Of a DNA stretch of 64,000 nt, positions 10,015-23,200 are shown piece by piece. Each line of letters starts with the position of its first letter. Positions within the stretch are counted from its first letter, which is position 1. The position numbers were made by a program, and so were the translations under genes. This DNA is from Combretum micranthum (lineage: Eukaryota; Streptophyta; Magnoliopsida; Myrtales; Combretaceae). The notes under the pieces were generated by a model, which saw nothing but the letters and a program-made list of their open reading frames with translations, did not search any database and was not told where the DNA came from. The stretch covers positions 186,001 to 250,000 of the forward strand of contig JAMXBD010001106.1 of NCBI GenBank assembly GCA_024138025.1, written 5' to 3'.

Positions 10015-11435
10015 TGATAAGTGTTAAAAGACCCATATTTTCTATACTCAATTGATATAATTTTGCATTAATTTTATGTGAAACTCTTAAGAGAAAGATA
10101 CTTAAGTGTTGAATATTTGTTTTTCAGGGTTCAAGTACTCATTTGGAAGATTTATGGATGATTTGAGCAAAAACAAGGAAAGATTTAACAAAAGCTACAA
10201 ATTGATGATTTTCAAGTGTGTACAACGTTCATGCATGGCCATTCAAATGCTTGTGCAGAGGGTAAAAAGGTGACCAGCAAGTATCTTAATTCATGCCCTA
10301 GCAGCTGCACAAGGAGTGTACAAGGTAGTGCAAAAGCAAATAACTCGATCCGAGAAGAAAAAGAAGATTTGGAGTTATGCACAACCTCGTAACATGTCAA
10401 AAATTCATTTTTTCTCATTGTACACGGCCCCAAGCACGGCCGTGTAGACCCCCATGCACACATGACTTTTCCTTATACTATAAATAGCCGCCTTGTTGAT
10501 TTATTTTGGATCTTGGGCCGTACATTGGGAACTCTAGGAGAGAAAATATGCACTTGGGCGAGAAAGATTGTTTGGACATCATAAATTATCACAATATCAT
10601 TCAAGGGTTGTATTTTTACATCATGTTTCCATTCTACTTCTCTAGATATTGTGTTTTTCTTGTAAACTCCATGAAGGAGTAGATTCCTAACCCTAAATCT
10701 TGTAAAGCCCTAACCCAATTTGAATTGAATTGCATTTATTAATGAGAAGTTGTACTTTTGCATCTATTCATGTATTATAATTGTTTTATGATTGATTTAT
10801 GCGCAAAGTTAATTACATACATGATCCTTATTAGATGGAAGAGGTTTTATCTAGTAAGTTAGATCTTCATGAATAGGAAAGTCACATGTTTCATCTAGAG
10901 ATAGAGAGACTTTGATTTGCTGCAATAAAGATTTGATCTTTGTTTATGAACTAGGATCTTTAATGCAATCTTGTGTTAATATTAGTTAGGTAGAGGCTTC
11001 TATTAATTCATGCAAGATTAGAAATTGATTAGCTCGAGGGAGTAATCAGTTTGATAGAAAGTTCATGCAGTGCAAGGTGTGAATGAGTCATTAATCAATA
11101 TATCTTTATATGAAAAGTGAGGGTTTAAGATAGAATAAGATGAGGGGTATGTTGCATATCTTGTGATTGATTATAATTCTTAAAAGCTGTCATAAGGATC
11201 TTGGGGTTAATTAAATTAGTTAATTAGTATTTGATGATAATACATATTAATTTAAGAACTAGACTAAATAGTGGAGAAAGGGTAACACTAGTAATTGTTT
11301 CTTAGATTCCTGAGGACGATACCTGGTTTTAATCATACACTATTTCGAATAGGTATACTTGCCTTTGCACAATTGTAGGATTAATTCTAGATTTATAAAT
11401 TTTAAAGTTTGATACGATCTGTTTTGAGCGCATCA
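10015..11435 (+). repeat. 3' LTR of Athila element
   Basis: The 1421-base LTR starts TGATAAGTG after the polypurine tract and ends GCGCATCA at 11435, so it has TG...CA termini. It holds a GC-rich palindrome (10421-10446) and a TATA box. Downstream sequence (11436 on) is a decayed type C LTR in the opposite orientation, which confirms the border. The 5-base 3' flank is GGAGA. The matching left flank is off-window. Confidence 0.85.
10479..10487 (+). promoter_or_regulatory. TATA box in Athila LTR
   Basis: TATAAATAG lies 33 bases after the LTR palindrome and about 950 bases before the LTR end. It is a plausible U3/R promoter. Confidence 0.6.
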
Positions 11436-13430
11436 GGAGATAACTCCTAGTCTCTCATTACCTGATTTGGCCAGGTCCAGGGACGCAGCCATAAGTACGG
11501 GAACTGCATTAGAAAGAAACTGTGGGGGTGTAAGCTATGCTAGCTTAGTGAGTTCCACTTCCAAATTAAATGCTTAACAGTAATATAACAGAGAAGTTAT
11601 TAACAATCATATGAATGCACAAACACATGAGCATACAATACAAAAGACTAACCGATAGTCTCATGTTGAATGGATTTACACCCTCCATTCGAGATTAGGT
11701 GTTTCAGGCCCATACGACGAACGATTTCAATTTTTCTCACTTTTTATTATGGTTGATACAGGCGCCCACCCACACACATTTTTTTTTTATTTATACTGTA
11801 GTTGATACAGGTGTCCACTTACACACATTTCTAATTCCGGCCTATACACCAAATTTAATTTTCGGCCATTACGCCAACATTCGAGTTTACAGGCCCCTCG
11901 TTGCCTAGCTATTATGCTTTCTTCCCACAAATGTATAATAACCTATGCAATGTGACTGACATATGGTATGCATGGTCAATTTGATTATAAGATCATGACA
12001 TATTAATTTAACAATTTATGGGTAATCATAGAGATTTCAGATAGATCAATTCTATACTAGGTCATACAAATAATTACAGCAAGCTCATTTTGATATTCTT
12101 ATCATCAATTTACACATGTAGAAATCATATACATATAGTCAATTTTATATTATTCTAATGCTACTAATATTATAAGCACAAGTACAACCACAAAATTTAA
12201 AGATAGTAAACTCACTCAGCCATGGTCTCCAGTCTCTAATGGGAGCGATTTAGAAACAAGAATTTTCCCCTGAATCCAAAATTAGCTAAACGAAAGAAAT
12301 ACCCTTATGAGTATTTCATACCATAACTAAATCCAAAGTTTTCAAATAAACCTCTTTGAATTCGTAATTTTCATAGTAATTGGAAATTCCAACTTAAAAC
12401 AGCCATAATTTGGTCATTTTAACTTGGAATTTCGCAAATAAGCTATCGATTTCTATCTACTTCAAAAGATCTATCTATTTTTTATGTTATTACTAAATAA
12501 TGAAAACATTTAGGTCTCGGAACATTCGGATCAAATCTGATCAGTAACTACAAGTTGAATTTCCAAAATTGTTTTGTGAAATTTGCATCATTTCTATCAA
12601 GTATATTATATGTACATGTAGTATCTACAAGTTATGAACATGAATGTCATGATATGAGCTATCTACATGCAATTCCTTAATGATTTTTTATTAAAAAGAA
12701 TTTTGCAAAGACTTACACCTCGTAATAGTGTCATGAACACTCATTTGGGAAAACTACTCTATTCCTTTAAAAATCATGCATATTCTTATTATGATGAAGC
12801 CTTGATAACCTATATACCTAATACCTTCATTATCTTAATGAATTTCCTCATTTAAAGGTTGGAAAAATAGATGGTTAAAGGTGAGTTTTGCCTAGTGACT
12901 AATTTTGCAAAGTTTTCGGAAAGGAAAATATGGTTTGATCTTAGTTGGAAAACTTTTCTTTTGTTTTATGTTTCTACTTTGATAAAACACATTTGCTCTT
13001 ATAAAAATCAAGTCTTTATTATATCAATTCCTAAGACTTCTATTTTTCTATTAAAATACTCATTTTGGCATTTGGAAATAGGTGTTTAAATGGGGATCAT
13101 TTTTAGATCCGAATTTGGAAAAATTGTTTTTGAGATTGTTTCTTGTGAAAAACTCTTTTATTCTTTCTAAAATTAAGTCCTAATCAAAACTACTTCCTAA
13201 GGCTTTCATTTTTTTAATAAAACTTTTGTTTTAAAGTTGAAAAATAGGTGTTTTCTTGGCATTTCTCCCGAGTTACGAATTTTAACATTTTTTTTTGGAG
13301 TCGAATTATAGATCTAACTTAACTTTTGAAATCATTTTCTTGTTTTGAAAATTTCTCTTAGTAAAACCATGAACAACTTATAAAAATCACTATTTTATGA
13401 TACTCATCACCTAAGCCCTTCATTTTACAA

Positions 13431-14352
13431 GACTCCTTAAGGACTTGAAGTAATCCAACCATCATATATAATGAAGAAAGTGGGAGTCTTAGCTTTTTAT
13501 CAAGGCTTTATGAGACTTGAATTATTCCAGTCTCTTTTGGACTTGATTTTAAAACAAGTCTAGGATTAAAATGGACTAGTCTTATGAAAGCACGAAATAA
13601 ATAAATTGTAACAAATAAAGTGCAAGAAATAAGTAGGTTAAGTTAATGAGCAATAGGCTCTAAAGAATATATAACATATAAAAAGTTAGATTAAGAATAA
13701 TAATATTCATTATCATAAATAACATGATTATGATATAAACATGAACATAAAAGTAGACATTGTATGCTATCTTATATATTTCCATTTCTAGCATGAAGCA
13801 TCATTGGAATTTATTTTGGAAATTTCTAAGGACACATATATATGCTACACATTATAATCTATGGAGAGTGTTTTGAGTGTTTACCCGAATTGTTAGATGA
13901 AAGAAAATGAGAGGCAAAGAGAGGAGAAGGGATGGCGATAAGGAAGAGGAGAGAAGAGAAAAAAGATTGAGAGAGAAATTTAAGAGAGTTTTGGTAGAGT
14001 ATGGAGATGTAAGTGTAAAAAAGCAAAGGAGGGAGGTGGTATTTATAGAGAAAAGCTGAGAGAATTAAATAATGAAAAAAATAAAAATGAAAAATGGAGA
14101 GAGGAAAGGGGGGAAGAGAGGTTTGGCACCTCATGAGAGAGAGACACACACATACACAAATAGAGAGAGTAAAAAGGAAGTTAAGTAAAGAGTATAGTAA
14201 AAAGTTGTATTGGTAAAGTAAATGTAAAAACAAGCATGTAAGTTGTAAGAGTAGTTGTAAGAAAAAATAGAGTAGAGTGAATAGTAATAAATAATAAACA
14301 AGATAAATTGTTTACTGGCAGAAGATAAAATATGCATATAAGTCACTATAAC
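13431..14352 (-). repeat. Type F-like LTR segment, inverted
   Basis: On the minus strand this segment is nearly the same as plus-strand 31575-32480, including the TCAACAATT/ACACTC region and the TATA box (reversed at 14040-14047). It joins the type A LTR at the same junction (ATAACTG|ATATAAACC) as the copy at 31569. At 13431 it passes into type C sequence at almost the same LTR coordinate, which suggests recombination or conversion rather than simple insertion. Confidence 0.7.
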
Positions 14353-15047
14353 TGATATAAACCCCGGTATTCTCAGTAGTTAAGTAAACCCCGGGAGTTG
14401 AAAAGCGAAACCCTAATCCAGTCCCGTTTGAGCCTAGTGAGAGAAGTTTAGGAACCCTAAATCCGGCTTTCCTTCGGTTTCATAATAAAAGAAGTTTTAT
14501 AAAGTAAATGAAAATGAATTATTGTTTTAAAGTATATTTTAAACCTTAAGAAGTTTTAAATTCGGGAATTTTTCAATTCCGGGCCTTCCCGAGCTCAATT
14601 ACTGAAAAACGTGACCCGGGACCACAAACTCAGAAAAATATTCCGGAATATTCATTAAAAATGAAATTTTATAAGGATTCCAAAAATATCAATTTTATAA
14701 TTTTCCGGGCTATAAAAATTACAGTTATAGCCTTTTCCCGTGTTTTCGTTACAATCGGTAAAGTAGATGTCTTGTCTACTATTCACAAGTACAACCTACA
14801 CTACACACTACCCATACCCTATTCTTACATCCTTATAACTACTCATTATAATTTTCTTTTCCAAGAAATTTTGTTTCTTAATAAATTATTACATTTTATT
14901 ACATAAATTACAAATTTTATCAAAAATTCAATTTTCTCTCTCCCTCCCCTATGCAAGGCCGGCGCACCCCCCTCCCAATTTCCCTCATTTTTATTTTATT
15001 TTACTCATTTTATTACAACTAAAACCCTAATCTATTCATATATAAGC

Positions 15048-15768
15048 TAGGGGTGTGCAAAAAAACCGAATGTTTAGGATAATCGAACCGAAACCGAGAA
15101 ACCAATCCGAAAAAAGCGGTTAACCGATCCATTGGTTTCGGTTTAGGATTAGCATTTTTAATTTTTTCAGTTTTCGGTTTCAGTTTCGGTTTTTAGATTC
15201 TAGAAACTGATGGATTCGGTTAACCGATCCGTAATTATATATATATATATATATAATTTATAATATACCCATATAATTATTTTTTTTAGTATTATTAATA
15301 TGAATTATGTTAAAGTGAATAATTCAGATAAAAATAAACAAATGCATGTATGTTTGAAAATTAAAATGGTGGTATTTGATTGAGATTTTGTATTGAGCTT
15401 AATTGATCGAGGTTGATAAGAACACATGAGTAAAAAGCTATTATAATTATTATCTTGATGACACCGATATATGTTAATAACTATTTTACATGTCTTGCAT
15501 TCTTAATTTATAGTTTTTAATATAATTATACAAAAAAATACTCTAATTATTTTTACGGACATATTGAAAAGTATGGTTAATTGCAAAATTTGCATAACCA
15601 TTATGTCAAACAGTTAAAAACCGAAAACCGAAAAAAACGGTTAACCGTTAAGGCGGTTAACCATTCATAATGGATAGGTTTAGGATCAGGATATTGAAAA
15701 TCCGATTATTACGGTTAGGATCAAAAAATAGGGCCACGGATCGGTTAACCGAATCATGAACACCCCTA
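15048..15768. mobile_element. hAT-like MITE with 8-bp TSD
   Basis: The 721-base element has termini TAGGGGTGTGCA and TGAACACCCCTA (inverted TAGGGGTGT). It is flanked by exact 8-base duplications ATATAAGC at 15040-15047 and 15769-15776. The allied LTR copy on the other strand (around 30870) has a single ATATAAG site with no insertion, which is an empty-site control. The interior is rich in GGTTAACCG and CGGTTT repeats and has a TA run at 15236-15255. It has no transposase, so it is non-autonomous. Confidence 0.9.
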
Positions 15769-17780
15769 ATATAAGCTCCTTTTTCTCTCTCTCTTCTCAT
15801 TTTCACTCTTCCAAAAAAATTACAAAGGTTGAAACCCTCTCTTTTCCCTCTAGCTTGTTGCCGTGACCCACACATGTGCACACACACACTCACACATTTA
15901 TTTTCTCTTCTTTTCCTCTATAAATCTCCATTAAAGTGATGATTTCAAGCTTTGTTCTTCCCAAATCTTGTAATGGTAAAGCTATTCTTGTGTGTTTCCA
16001 CATTTAATCCCAATGATCATATGCTAGGGACATGAAAACACTTATACAAGAATATCAAGCCATCACAAGAAGTGGATCTAGTGTTTAAAAGAGTTTTTGT
16101 TGAGATATTATCTTGTTCATGCATGTAAAGTAGAGATCTAGCATAGAAATTTATGTGCATGCCATGAAACTCATGAATCATGCATTATATTTGGTAGATC
16201 TAGTGTTTAGACATTCATACCTTCATCTACATTTATGTTCATATGGTTATTTTGATTTTCATGCATTGATGATCATAAAAATGTAGTCTTGCCTATGTAT
16301 AGATATGTTAGATGGTAGATCTTCATGTATGGAAGACAAGAAATTTGAAAAAGAAAAGATTTTGTTAGAAATGCCTAGTTGAAAATTCGGATGATCTTGG
16401 AACCCTATTTTAAAAACCACTAAAACCACTTTAAAACTCATATTTTTCATGAAAAATGGAAGGTATATGTAATAGATACCCTTAAGGAATGATTTTCATA
16501 AGTTTAGATGAGTTTAAGCATGAGTAAAATGTAAAACAAGTAGTGGAGTTGGAATGAAAAATCTTGAGATAGTGATTAGTTTGTTAAATTCGTATTTTGG
16601 AATAATGCTTACATAAACACCTAGTATCCAAGCTTAAATTGCATGTTTTATGAGTTAAATGAAGTCTTTAGGCAATAGATATAATAAAGCTTCAATTTTT
16701 GATGCATTAAACAAGTTTTCTCATAGGAAAAATGCAAGAAAAGAAAATTTCCCAAAATTCGGATTTTTGTGAATAGCTTGTTTAAAAACATATTTACCAA
16801 GTGAAAAATGTGGATTTTTATGCATCAATGAAGGTCATGGATAGTATAGATGTTAAGAACTCATTTTTATTTAGATAACAAGTAAATTCCAAGAATAAAT
16901 CCTAAAAACCCTAGAGAATGTAAAGTTGGAAAGAATAGCTTTTTACAAGTAACTATTATGGAGTTTTATAATAATTAGGAGTTCATAAGAGTTCATCATA
17001 AAAAATCATCAAGACCATGCATATATTGAGCTCATTGCATGACATTCATACTAGGAATTCATTCATATACCATCTATACATGAATCATCAACTAGGAACA
17101 TTTTTACCAAATGCGAAACAATTTTTCGGAATCGGAAACGTTACAGAACAGATCTGATCCCTCTGTTCTGTGACCTTAATGTTTTCAAAACTTGAAAATA
17201 ATATTAGAAATAGATAGATCTTTCGAAGTAGATAGAGATCGATATAAAATTTGCGAAATTCCAAGTTAAAATGACCAAGTTATGGCCGTTTTAAGTTAGA
17301 ACTTCCGCAAATAGCGAGAATTCCGATTTTGTGTAGTTTAGATGCATAGTTTGAATTAGTTTAGTGATGAGATTCTTACTAGGTTGTTCTTATTTGATAG
17401 GTGATCCCAAGCAAGACGATACTTTACCGCCTGACTATTATTACTAAGAGACCGGCGTACCATGGCCGAGTGAGTATTACTTCCGCTCTCAATTATTGCT
17501 TGTGATTGTAATAATAGTGGCATTAGTTGTCTAGGCAAAGATAAGAATGATTATGCATGATGGGGTATATGGGAATTATATACTTGTTGTATTTGATATG
17601 TGAAGTTGAACTTAAGGAATATCGAAACCGGGTGCTAAACTGTTGTTTGTTTAGCTAGAATTCATATTGATTGTCTACGAATAATTGTTGGTCATCTAAA
17701 AGAATTGGATTAATCTATATTGGACCTCAATTATAATTGGACTCATTCATATCACGACGGGGATGGAGCATTAGCATTGG

Positions 17781-17875
17781 TTGGTTTTTCGTGACCCATA
17801 AAACGAATATGTTGGTTAATCGTGATCCATAAAACAAAATTGTTGGTTAATCGTGATCCATAAAACGAATTATTG
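17781..17875 (+). repeat. Three-unit 31-33-bp tandem repeat in type A LTR
   Basis: Units fall at 17781-17811, 17812-17842 and 17843-17875, each with the form TTGGTTAATCGTGATCCATA followed by AAACGAA-like sequence. The same array is present in the other type A copy, inverted, around 28768-28860. It is therefore an ancestral part of the LTR. Confidence 0.85.
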
Positions 17876-17935
17876 TTCAGTTGACCGTGAGCTTAAACTG
17901 CGTCGTACCGCAGGATTCGTTAATCTGCTAACCCG

Positions 17936-17985
17936 GGATGGAGGGCGCAAGTCCATCCACATATGATTTTCGGCTGGTCATATGT
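17936..17985 (+). other. Paired inverted-repeat module, type A version
   Basis: The first dyad is GGATGGA (17936-17942) with TCCATCC (17952-17958). The second is ACATATGA (17959-17966) with TCATATGT (17978-17985). Related LTR families have the same two-dyad layout at the equivalent place but different arm sequences. Confidence 0.7.
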
Positions 17986-18853
17986 TTGTTGAACTCATTT
18001 GTCTGATGCATACCATTTACTTGAATAATCACTTGTTTGCATGATTTGCGTTAATTGTGATATGGAAGTTTCCGCTCACTAAGCTAGTTAGCTTATGCCC
18101 TTATAGTTTTTACTTGTTGCAGCACGAGTTCATTTGGCTTAGGACGAGGCAAGCCACAGCTCAGGTACCGGAGCTAGGAGTTTCCCTTAGAAGTTTAATT
18201 TGATTTTGTTTAGACTTCCGTTGGAAACTAAAGGAATATGGATGACTGTAATGGACTTAATATTATTTTGCGCGGGAATGCCCCTTAGACTTTGTAAAGT
18301 ATATATATGTGTTTTGGTTTATTATCTATGGCTAATGATTGCCACATTAAACTTCTTAACTCCATTGATCGAGTATTCTATTGTCGTAAAGGGACGCTTT
18401 ACATCTATACAAGACTCCCGAAGGGCTCGGGTAGAAATTCGAGAGTCTTATATAGTATGTGGCGGGCTGTTACGTATAAAATACCCTATGGGGCGTGACA
18501 GCTATGTTATTTTAACTACTAAAATAATAGATCTACTATACTACTCTTGTTATGAGTGTAATGCAACAATGCAAATATGTAGATGTGAGTAAAAATGAAA
18601 ATATATGCACAAAAATGTCTATATAACAACACAACAATATATAGCAAAATAATAGTAAGATAACTTAGATTTCAAGATCCATAACATTGTGATGGTAAGG
18701 ATCTCATGCTTAAGTGTTTCCACATCCCTAGCTCAAAGCTTATGGGATTTTAGTAGAACCACACATGTATGATTTTGCCATTATAAGTTATAGAGTGGTA
18801 AGGTTAAGATCTATTACCTATTTAGATGTTTTGGAGAAGGAAACTTGAAGTAA

Positions 18854-18895
18854 TTTTTTTTTTTTTTTTTTTTGTGGGGGAGGGGGGGAAGGGGG
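18854..18895. repeat. Poly-T followed by G-rich run
   Basis: Twenty T residues (18854-18873) are followed by GTGGGGGAGGGGGGG-type sequence inside the type C LTR. It is a low-complexity tract of no clear role. Confidence 0.8.
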
Positions 18896-19857
18896 TGCAC
18901 AATAGGTCACGGCAAGTATAGAGAGGAGAGGGAGAGAAAAAGAAACTTCCAAAGTTGGTTTTGTGAGAAAATGAGAGAAAGTGAAAAAGTGAAAGGTGAA
19001 AAAGAGATTATATAAGAAAATGAATTAAGGTTTTGTGTGATTATTTAATAAAAGGAAATCAAAACAAAATGTGGCCTTTAGGTTGGGGGGAGGGGGTGTT
19101 TCATGCCGGTTCCAAGAGAGAGACGGGAGAGGAGAGTGTTTTGATTTGTTTTGTGTAATAAATTTCAAACTTAATGAGTAGTTTGTATACAAAATAAATT
19201 GGAAAAGTAAATTTGTAAGGAAATAATGTAAAATTGTAAGAATAGGTTGTAAAGATGTAAGAATAGGATATTGGTAGTTGTACTTGATGAATAGTGTAAA
19301 AAAAAACAAAAGTTGACTAGACACTTTAATTTACCGGTAGTAATGAAGATAAAAAAATTATAATTGTAACTTTTATAACCTGAAAAATTATATAACTGAA
19401 ATAGTTAGAAATATTATGAAATTACGAATCTAACGGTACTAATATCATATATTTAATATCTCAAGCCCCGGGATATACTTTTCGAGACTTGTATTCAATC
19501 GGGCTCAAAATAGATCGAAAATTTACTAATCGGATATTGTTTAGCATTCTAATATTAATACGAGCTAATCTACACTTTCCATTCACATTTCGACTCCTTG
19601 GTTTGAGAACCCGGGATTGCCGGATCTAAACTGCTAGGGTTTTCTAAGATCTTGTTGATTAGGATTTCCGATTGACTTTTTAGAGTCTTACTTCAGAGTT
19701 AACTCGTTTTTATTCTTTTAGGGTTTCCTTCTGGTATTGCCAGACATAAGATTTCTAGGTCCGATTGGTCCAGAGATATTCTTTTAGGATTTCGGTTTCC
19801 GATTTTAAGTCTTTCCCAAAATCGAACTCAGGTTTACTAAGAAAACGAGGGTTTACA

Positions 19858-20201
19858 ATATTATCTTGCATTGCTACCCAACTTATCTGGTATACGTAAT
19901 GTTTTCCATGTATCAGTACTAAGAAAATATGTACCAGATCTGGATAAAGTGGTTGAGTTGGAACCAACTGATTTAAATGAGAACTTAACATATGAAAGCA
20001 TCATGTTCGGATATTGGATAGAAAAGTGCAAACTCTCAGAAATAAAGAGATCTGTTATGTCAAAGCACTATGGGATTCTGAAACTGAAGAAATGACATGG
20101 GAACTAGAAGATGAGACTAAGAGAAACTATCCTCATCGGTATGAAAATTCCGGTACCTAAGCAAGCTTTGACGACAAAACTTATTTTAAGGGGAAGGAGA
20201 A
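19858..20201 (+). pseudogene. pol: Chromovirus pol C-terminus (integrase tail, chromodomain-like end)
   Basis: An open reading piece (19871-20095) encodes LLPNLSGIRNVFHVSVLRKY and VVELEPTDLNENLTYE, the hallmark of the Del/Tekay chromovirus integrase tail. After a frame change near 20050, VKALWD and MTWELEDE, the chromodomain end, lead to a stop at 20158-20160. A FDDKTYFKG-like tail and the purine tract AAGGGGAAGGAGA (20188-20200) precede the LTR. All upstream pol is missing because a type C LTR inserted at 19857; the rest should lie beyond the left of the window. The remnant cannot be functional. Confidence 0.85.
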
Positions 20202-23200
20202 TGTAAACCTCGAGAATTTTTCATACCAGTAAAAATAGACAGTAATATAAATATAGAAAATAGATGGTTAATATTGAACTTAACCAAGACCTTAGAATAA
20301 AACCACAAATAATAATGAGCCTATATATAATTTCAAACCTTAAAACAAAGCTTTCTAGATAGTAGTCATACTAATAAGATTTCATAGTGGGTATGAAAAA
20401 CTCAAGATATAAGAATAACTTGGTTAAGATTTTAAATGCAATAAAGAGTAAATAACCAATTACATTTATAGTTAAAAAAACGATAACTTTAAAATAAATC
20501 GTTAGGGTTATAAATACACAATAAAAACATAAAAAAAATCTATAACTAATAATCTAGACTTTAAATAAATATTTGGATCACACCATTGTTTTAATTAGAG
20601 TTTTTTAAGTTATTAGAGCCTAAAATAAAAATTGGTCTATTGAGTTTAGAAAACCCTAATCGGGTGAGATAAAATCCTAAAAATAATTAATCGCGTAAAC
20701 TTTAAACCTGAAGTTGAACTAGGTAATAACCTAGAAAATTGTGGAAGCTTTATATAAATTTTAAAAGATAAAACTCCTAAATAATTGTCATATTTGTACC
20801 CGTTTAACTTAATAAACTATCCTAAAACTTAAACAATTACCGAACAAATAATATTTTAACAATAATGATAAAATTCGATGCAAATTGAGGATCAACATGC
20901 GGTCAATATCTTCTCAAATTGTGCACAGCCGAACTATGAAACAAATGAGTCAATTTAATAACAACAAAGTCAAGCAACTATTACAAAGAACCAATCAAAA
21001 TCCACCAAACAATCTTCAGAATAAATGCAGAAGCCAATGAGAAGCAAATTGCTTCACAATCAAGAGAAGATTCGGAGGAAGAGAGCTGCAACTTCCTCTT
21101 CTATATATCTATAGATGATACATTAAAGAGTAGGAAAACAAAACAATAAATGCCCCATTTGAACAACCAAATTTTCCTTCTTTTCCACCAAGAACAACAA
21201 CCTAAACATATAAACATAACCTCCATAGACAAGCTACAACATTAGAGCACCAAACAAAGCTTAAAAGAATAACCAAGGTAAGTTAAATTTGTTTATAAGT
21301 TAGTTAAATAATCAAAACATTAGCTTAAACTATGATTTGTTAACTCTAGGTTCGAATCCAGCTCTGGGGGAGAGTTTAGCATCTCCAAATCTACTCAAAC
21401 AAGGTAAAACCTAGTCGTAAAGCTCCATTAATGTATTATGTTATATGTTGAAGCTAGAAACTAGGTTGAATGGTAATTAAAAGAAGTAATATGTACGGAT
21501 ATATCACGTCCAATAGATGTAAGGTGTAGAAAAAACACTTAGGAGTAGTTTAAATGCAAGTATAATAAACATATATTAAAAGAAAATTGAGTTTCAAATC
21601 GTAGAAAATGATGAACAGTGTCAACACTACTCCTACGTTGGCAGTGTAAGTGCTCAATGCCGGCGGCGCACAAGGGTAGGCCAGTGGTGTTGAGATGGCG
21701 TGTATTGGAAAAGAAGCTATGTAAAATTCATTTTTAGGTAAACGAAAAAACACTGGCAACTTAGACAATGTAGAAGACGACGTATGTTGTAAAGCTAAAG
21801 GCTTAGAGCCAGCATACGATGACACAAAATTACATATAAAACATACGAACACTAGCATCTGGGTTTCAATGCCAGCGGCGTTGGAGATGGTGTAAATGCA
21901 TAATCCTCCCTGCGCGAAGTCTATTTTACAAAAATAGATTATTATATATATAAACATATATTACATAATATATACAAATAAAAACAGATTTACTTAGTAA
22001 ATAAATAATAATAATAATAGGTTTAATATTTAAGAAGTATTAAACCCTAAAACTATAGGAAAATATTATTGTTATAGGTAATATAATTGTTAAATACTTG
22101 TTTTATGTAGATAAATATATAAGAATGGATATCTAAATGAATTAAAATTATGAATAATGTGATTTCTAAAAAAGACAAGATAATTATATCAAGTAGATCA
22201 AGAAAAATACGACGAAACTAAATAATAGTAAATAAATATTAGTTACCATAATAGGTTAACTAAAAAATAATATAAAAGTGGTGATAATAGTAACGATAAA
22301 AATATCAATTTATTGAATACAAATTCTATGATTACCCAATAAAAAATATATAAATATCAAACAAGATCAAGAAAAGAAAAATACAAATAAAATATTAAAT
22401 AATAATTTTTGTTACCATAAGGCCATTAAACGACCAATATAATAATAAAAACAAAATCAAATATCAACATAGGATACTCAGACACTCATAGGAGTTTAAT
22501 TATATAATTTATATTGTATTGATGAATATATTTATTTATCTCAATAGGTGATCTTGATACTCGTGAGGATTTCCCCGTTGATTATTATGATTAGCTAGTA
22601 TGAGCAGGTGAGTAACTCAAACTTATTACATTATGTGTGCTTGTAGTTTAGCTGATCTTAAATGAAAAATAATAACATGAATTTGTTGTATGAGTTTACG
22701 AGAATTGTTGCTGTATGAATTGTTGATTGCTAAGCTACTCTATTAATAGTAATAATAGAATTCCGTATGAACGTGTTGCTTGTATAGTATGTTGTTTTTT
22801 TGTGCAATGATTGATCACCATAAACCTTATTAAAAACTACTGGTACCATAAATAAAATGAACATGCATTGCACGATTTGCATAAACAACATTTGAGTAAG
22901 TGGCAGCCTACTACGTGTTAGTGTTTCGGATCTCTGGTGATGCTTGATTTTTCTAGGTAAAGAGGCTATTAGTTCTATGCAAGATTACATTTGTTTTGTC
23001 GGTACCATAGGAAGTAAATGGTAAATGAAAGACGCCGCTTATGGCATCGCTTTGAAATGACTAATCCTTAGTGGAGTTTCTACGTTAAAATAGGAAATGA
23101 GTGTTAAAGATATAATAAATGTAAAGTGATAATTAAAGTGAGTATTGCTGTTTTCCTATATGCTTAGTTTCTCCTGGGTAGGTAGGCTATAATATTGTGT

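Larger units (their letters stand above)
598..11435 (+). mobile_element. Athila-type Ty3/gypsy element, 5' end off-window
   Basis: The order is gag, protease, RT, RNase H, integrase, spacer, env-like ORF, long 3' noncoding region, polypurine tract and 3' LTR, which is the layout of the Athila lineage. The gag Asn/Pro-rich segment, the gag-protease linker and the post-integrase GGAGGCAACCCA sequence are all typical of it. Every coding region has stops or frameshifts, and the integrase has lost catalytic residues, so the copy is dead. The 5' LTR and most of gag lie left of the window or were lost to the inverted LTR fragment. The element sits inside a minus-strand type C LTR that resumes at 11436; its left target-site duplication cannot be seen. 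Confidence 0.88.
14353..18500 (+). repeat. Type A LTR, copy 1, with MITE inside
   Basis: The LTR runs from TGATATAAACC to GGGGCGTGACA. Without the 721-base MITE and its duplicated target it is about 3.42 kb, the same size as copy 2 (28141-31569, opposite strand), to which it aligns throughout by eye. It holds the shared AAAATGACCAAGTTATGGCC block (about 17266-17286), a three-unit tandem repeat (17781-17875) and the paired-hairpin module (17936-17985). No 5-base duplication is visible around it (ATAAC left, GCTAT right), consistent with one flank having been replaced. Confidence 0.75.
11436..19857 (-). mobile_element. Type C LTR, minus strand, split by a 5.1-kb block
   Basis: Pieces 11436-13430 and 18501-19857 match, on the minus strand, the plus-strand LTR at 61712-64000. 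Its start (TGTAAAC, reversed) is at 19857. Coordinates in the LTR run from 1 to about 1205 in the right piece and from about 1360 to about 3170 in the left piece. The remaining 3' end should lie left of the Athila insertion, off-window. Near 11645-11690 it carries the paired-hairpin module (GAATGGA/TCCATTC and AGACTA/TAGTCT arms). The right flank is chromovirus pol sequence, so this LTR inserted into that element. No gene is present. Confidence 0.72.

Noticed and set aside
21345..21365. GGTTCGAATCC, a match to a tRNA or SINE B box
   Set aside because: No acceptable A box or tRNA fold surrounds it, and the sister LTR copy at about 54430 reads GATTTGAATCTAG. It is probably chance within the LTR.
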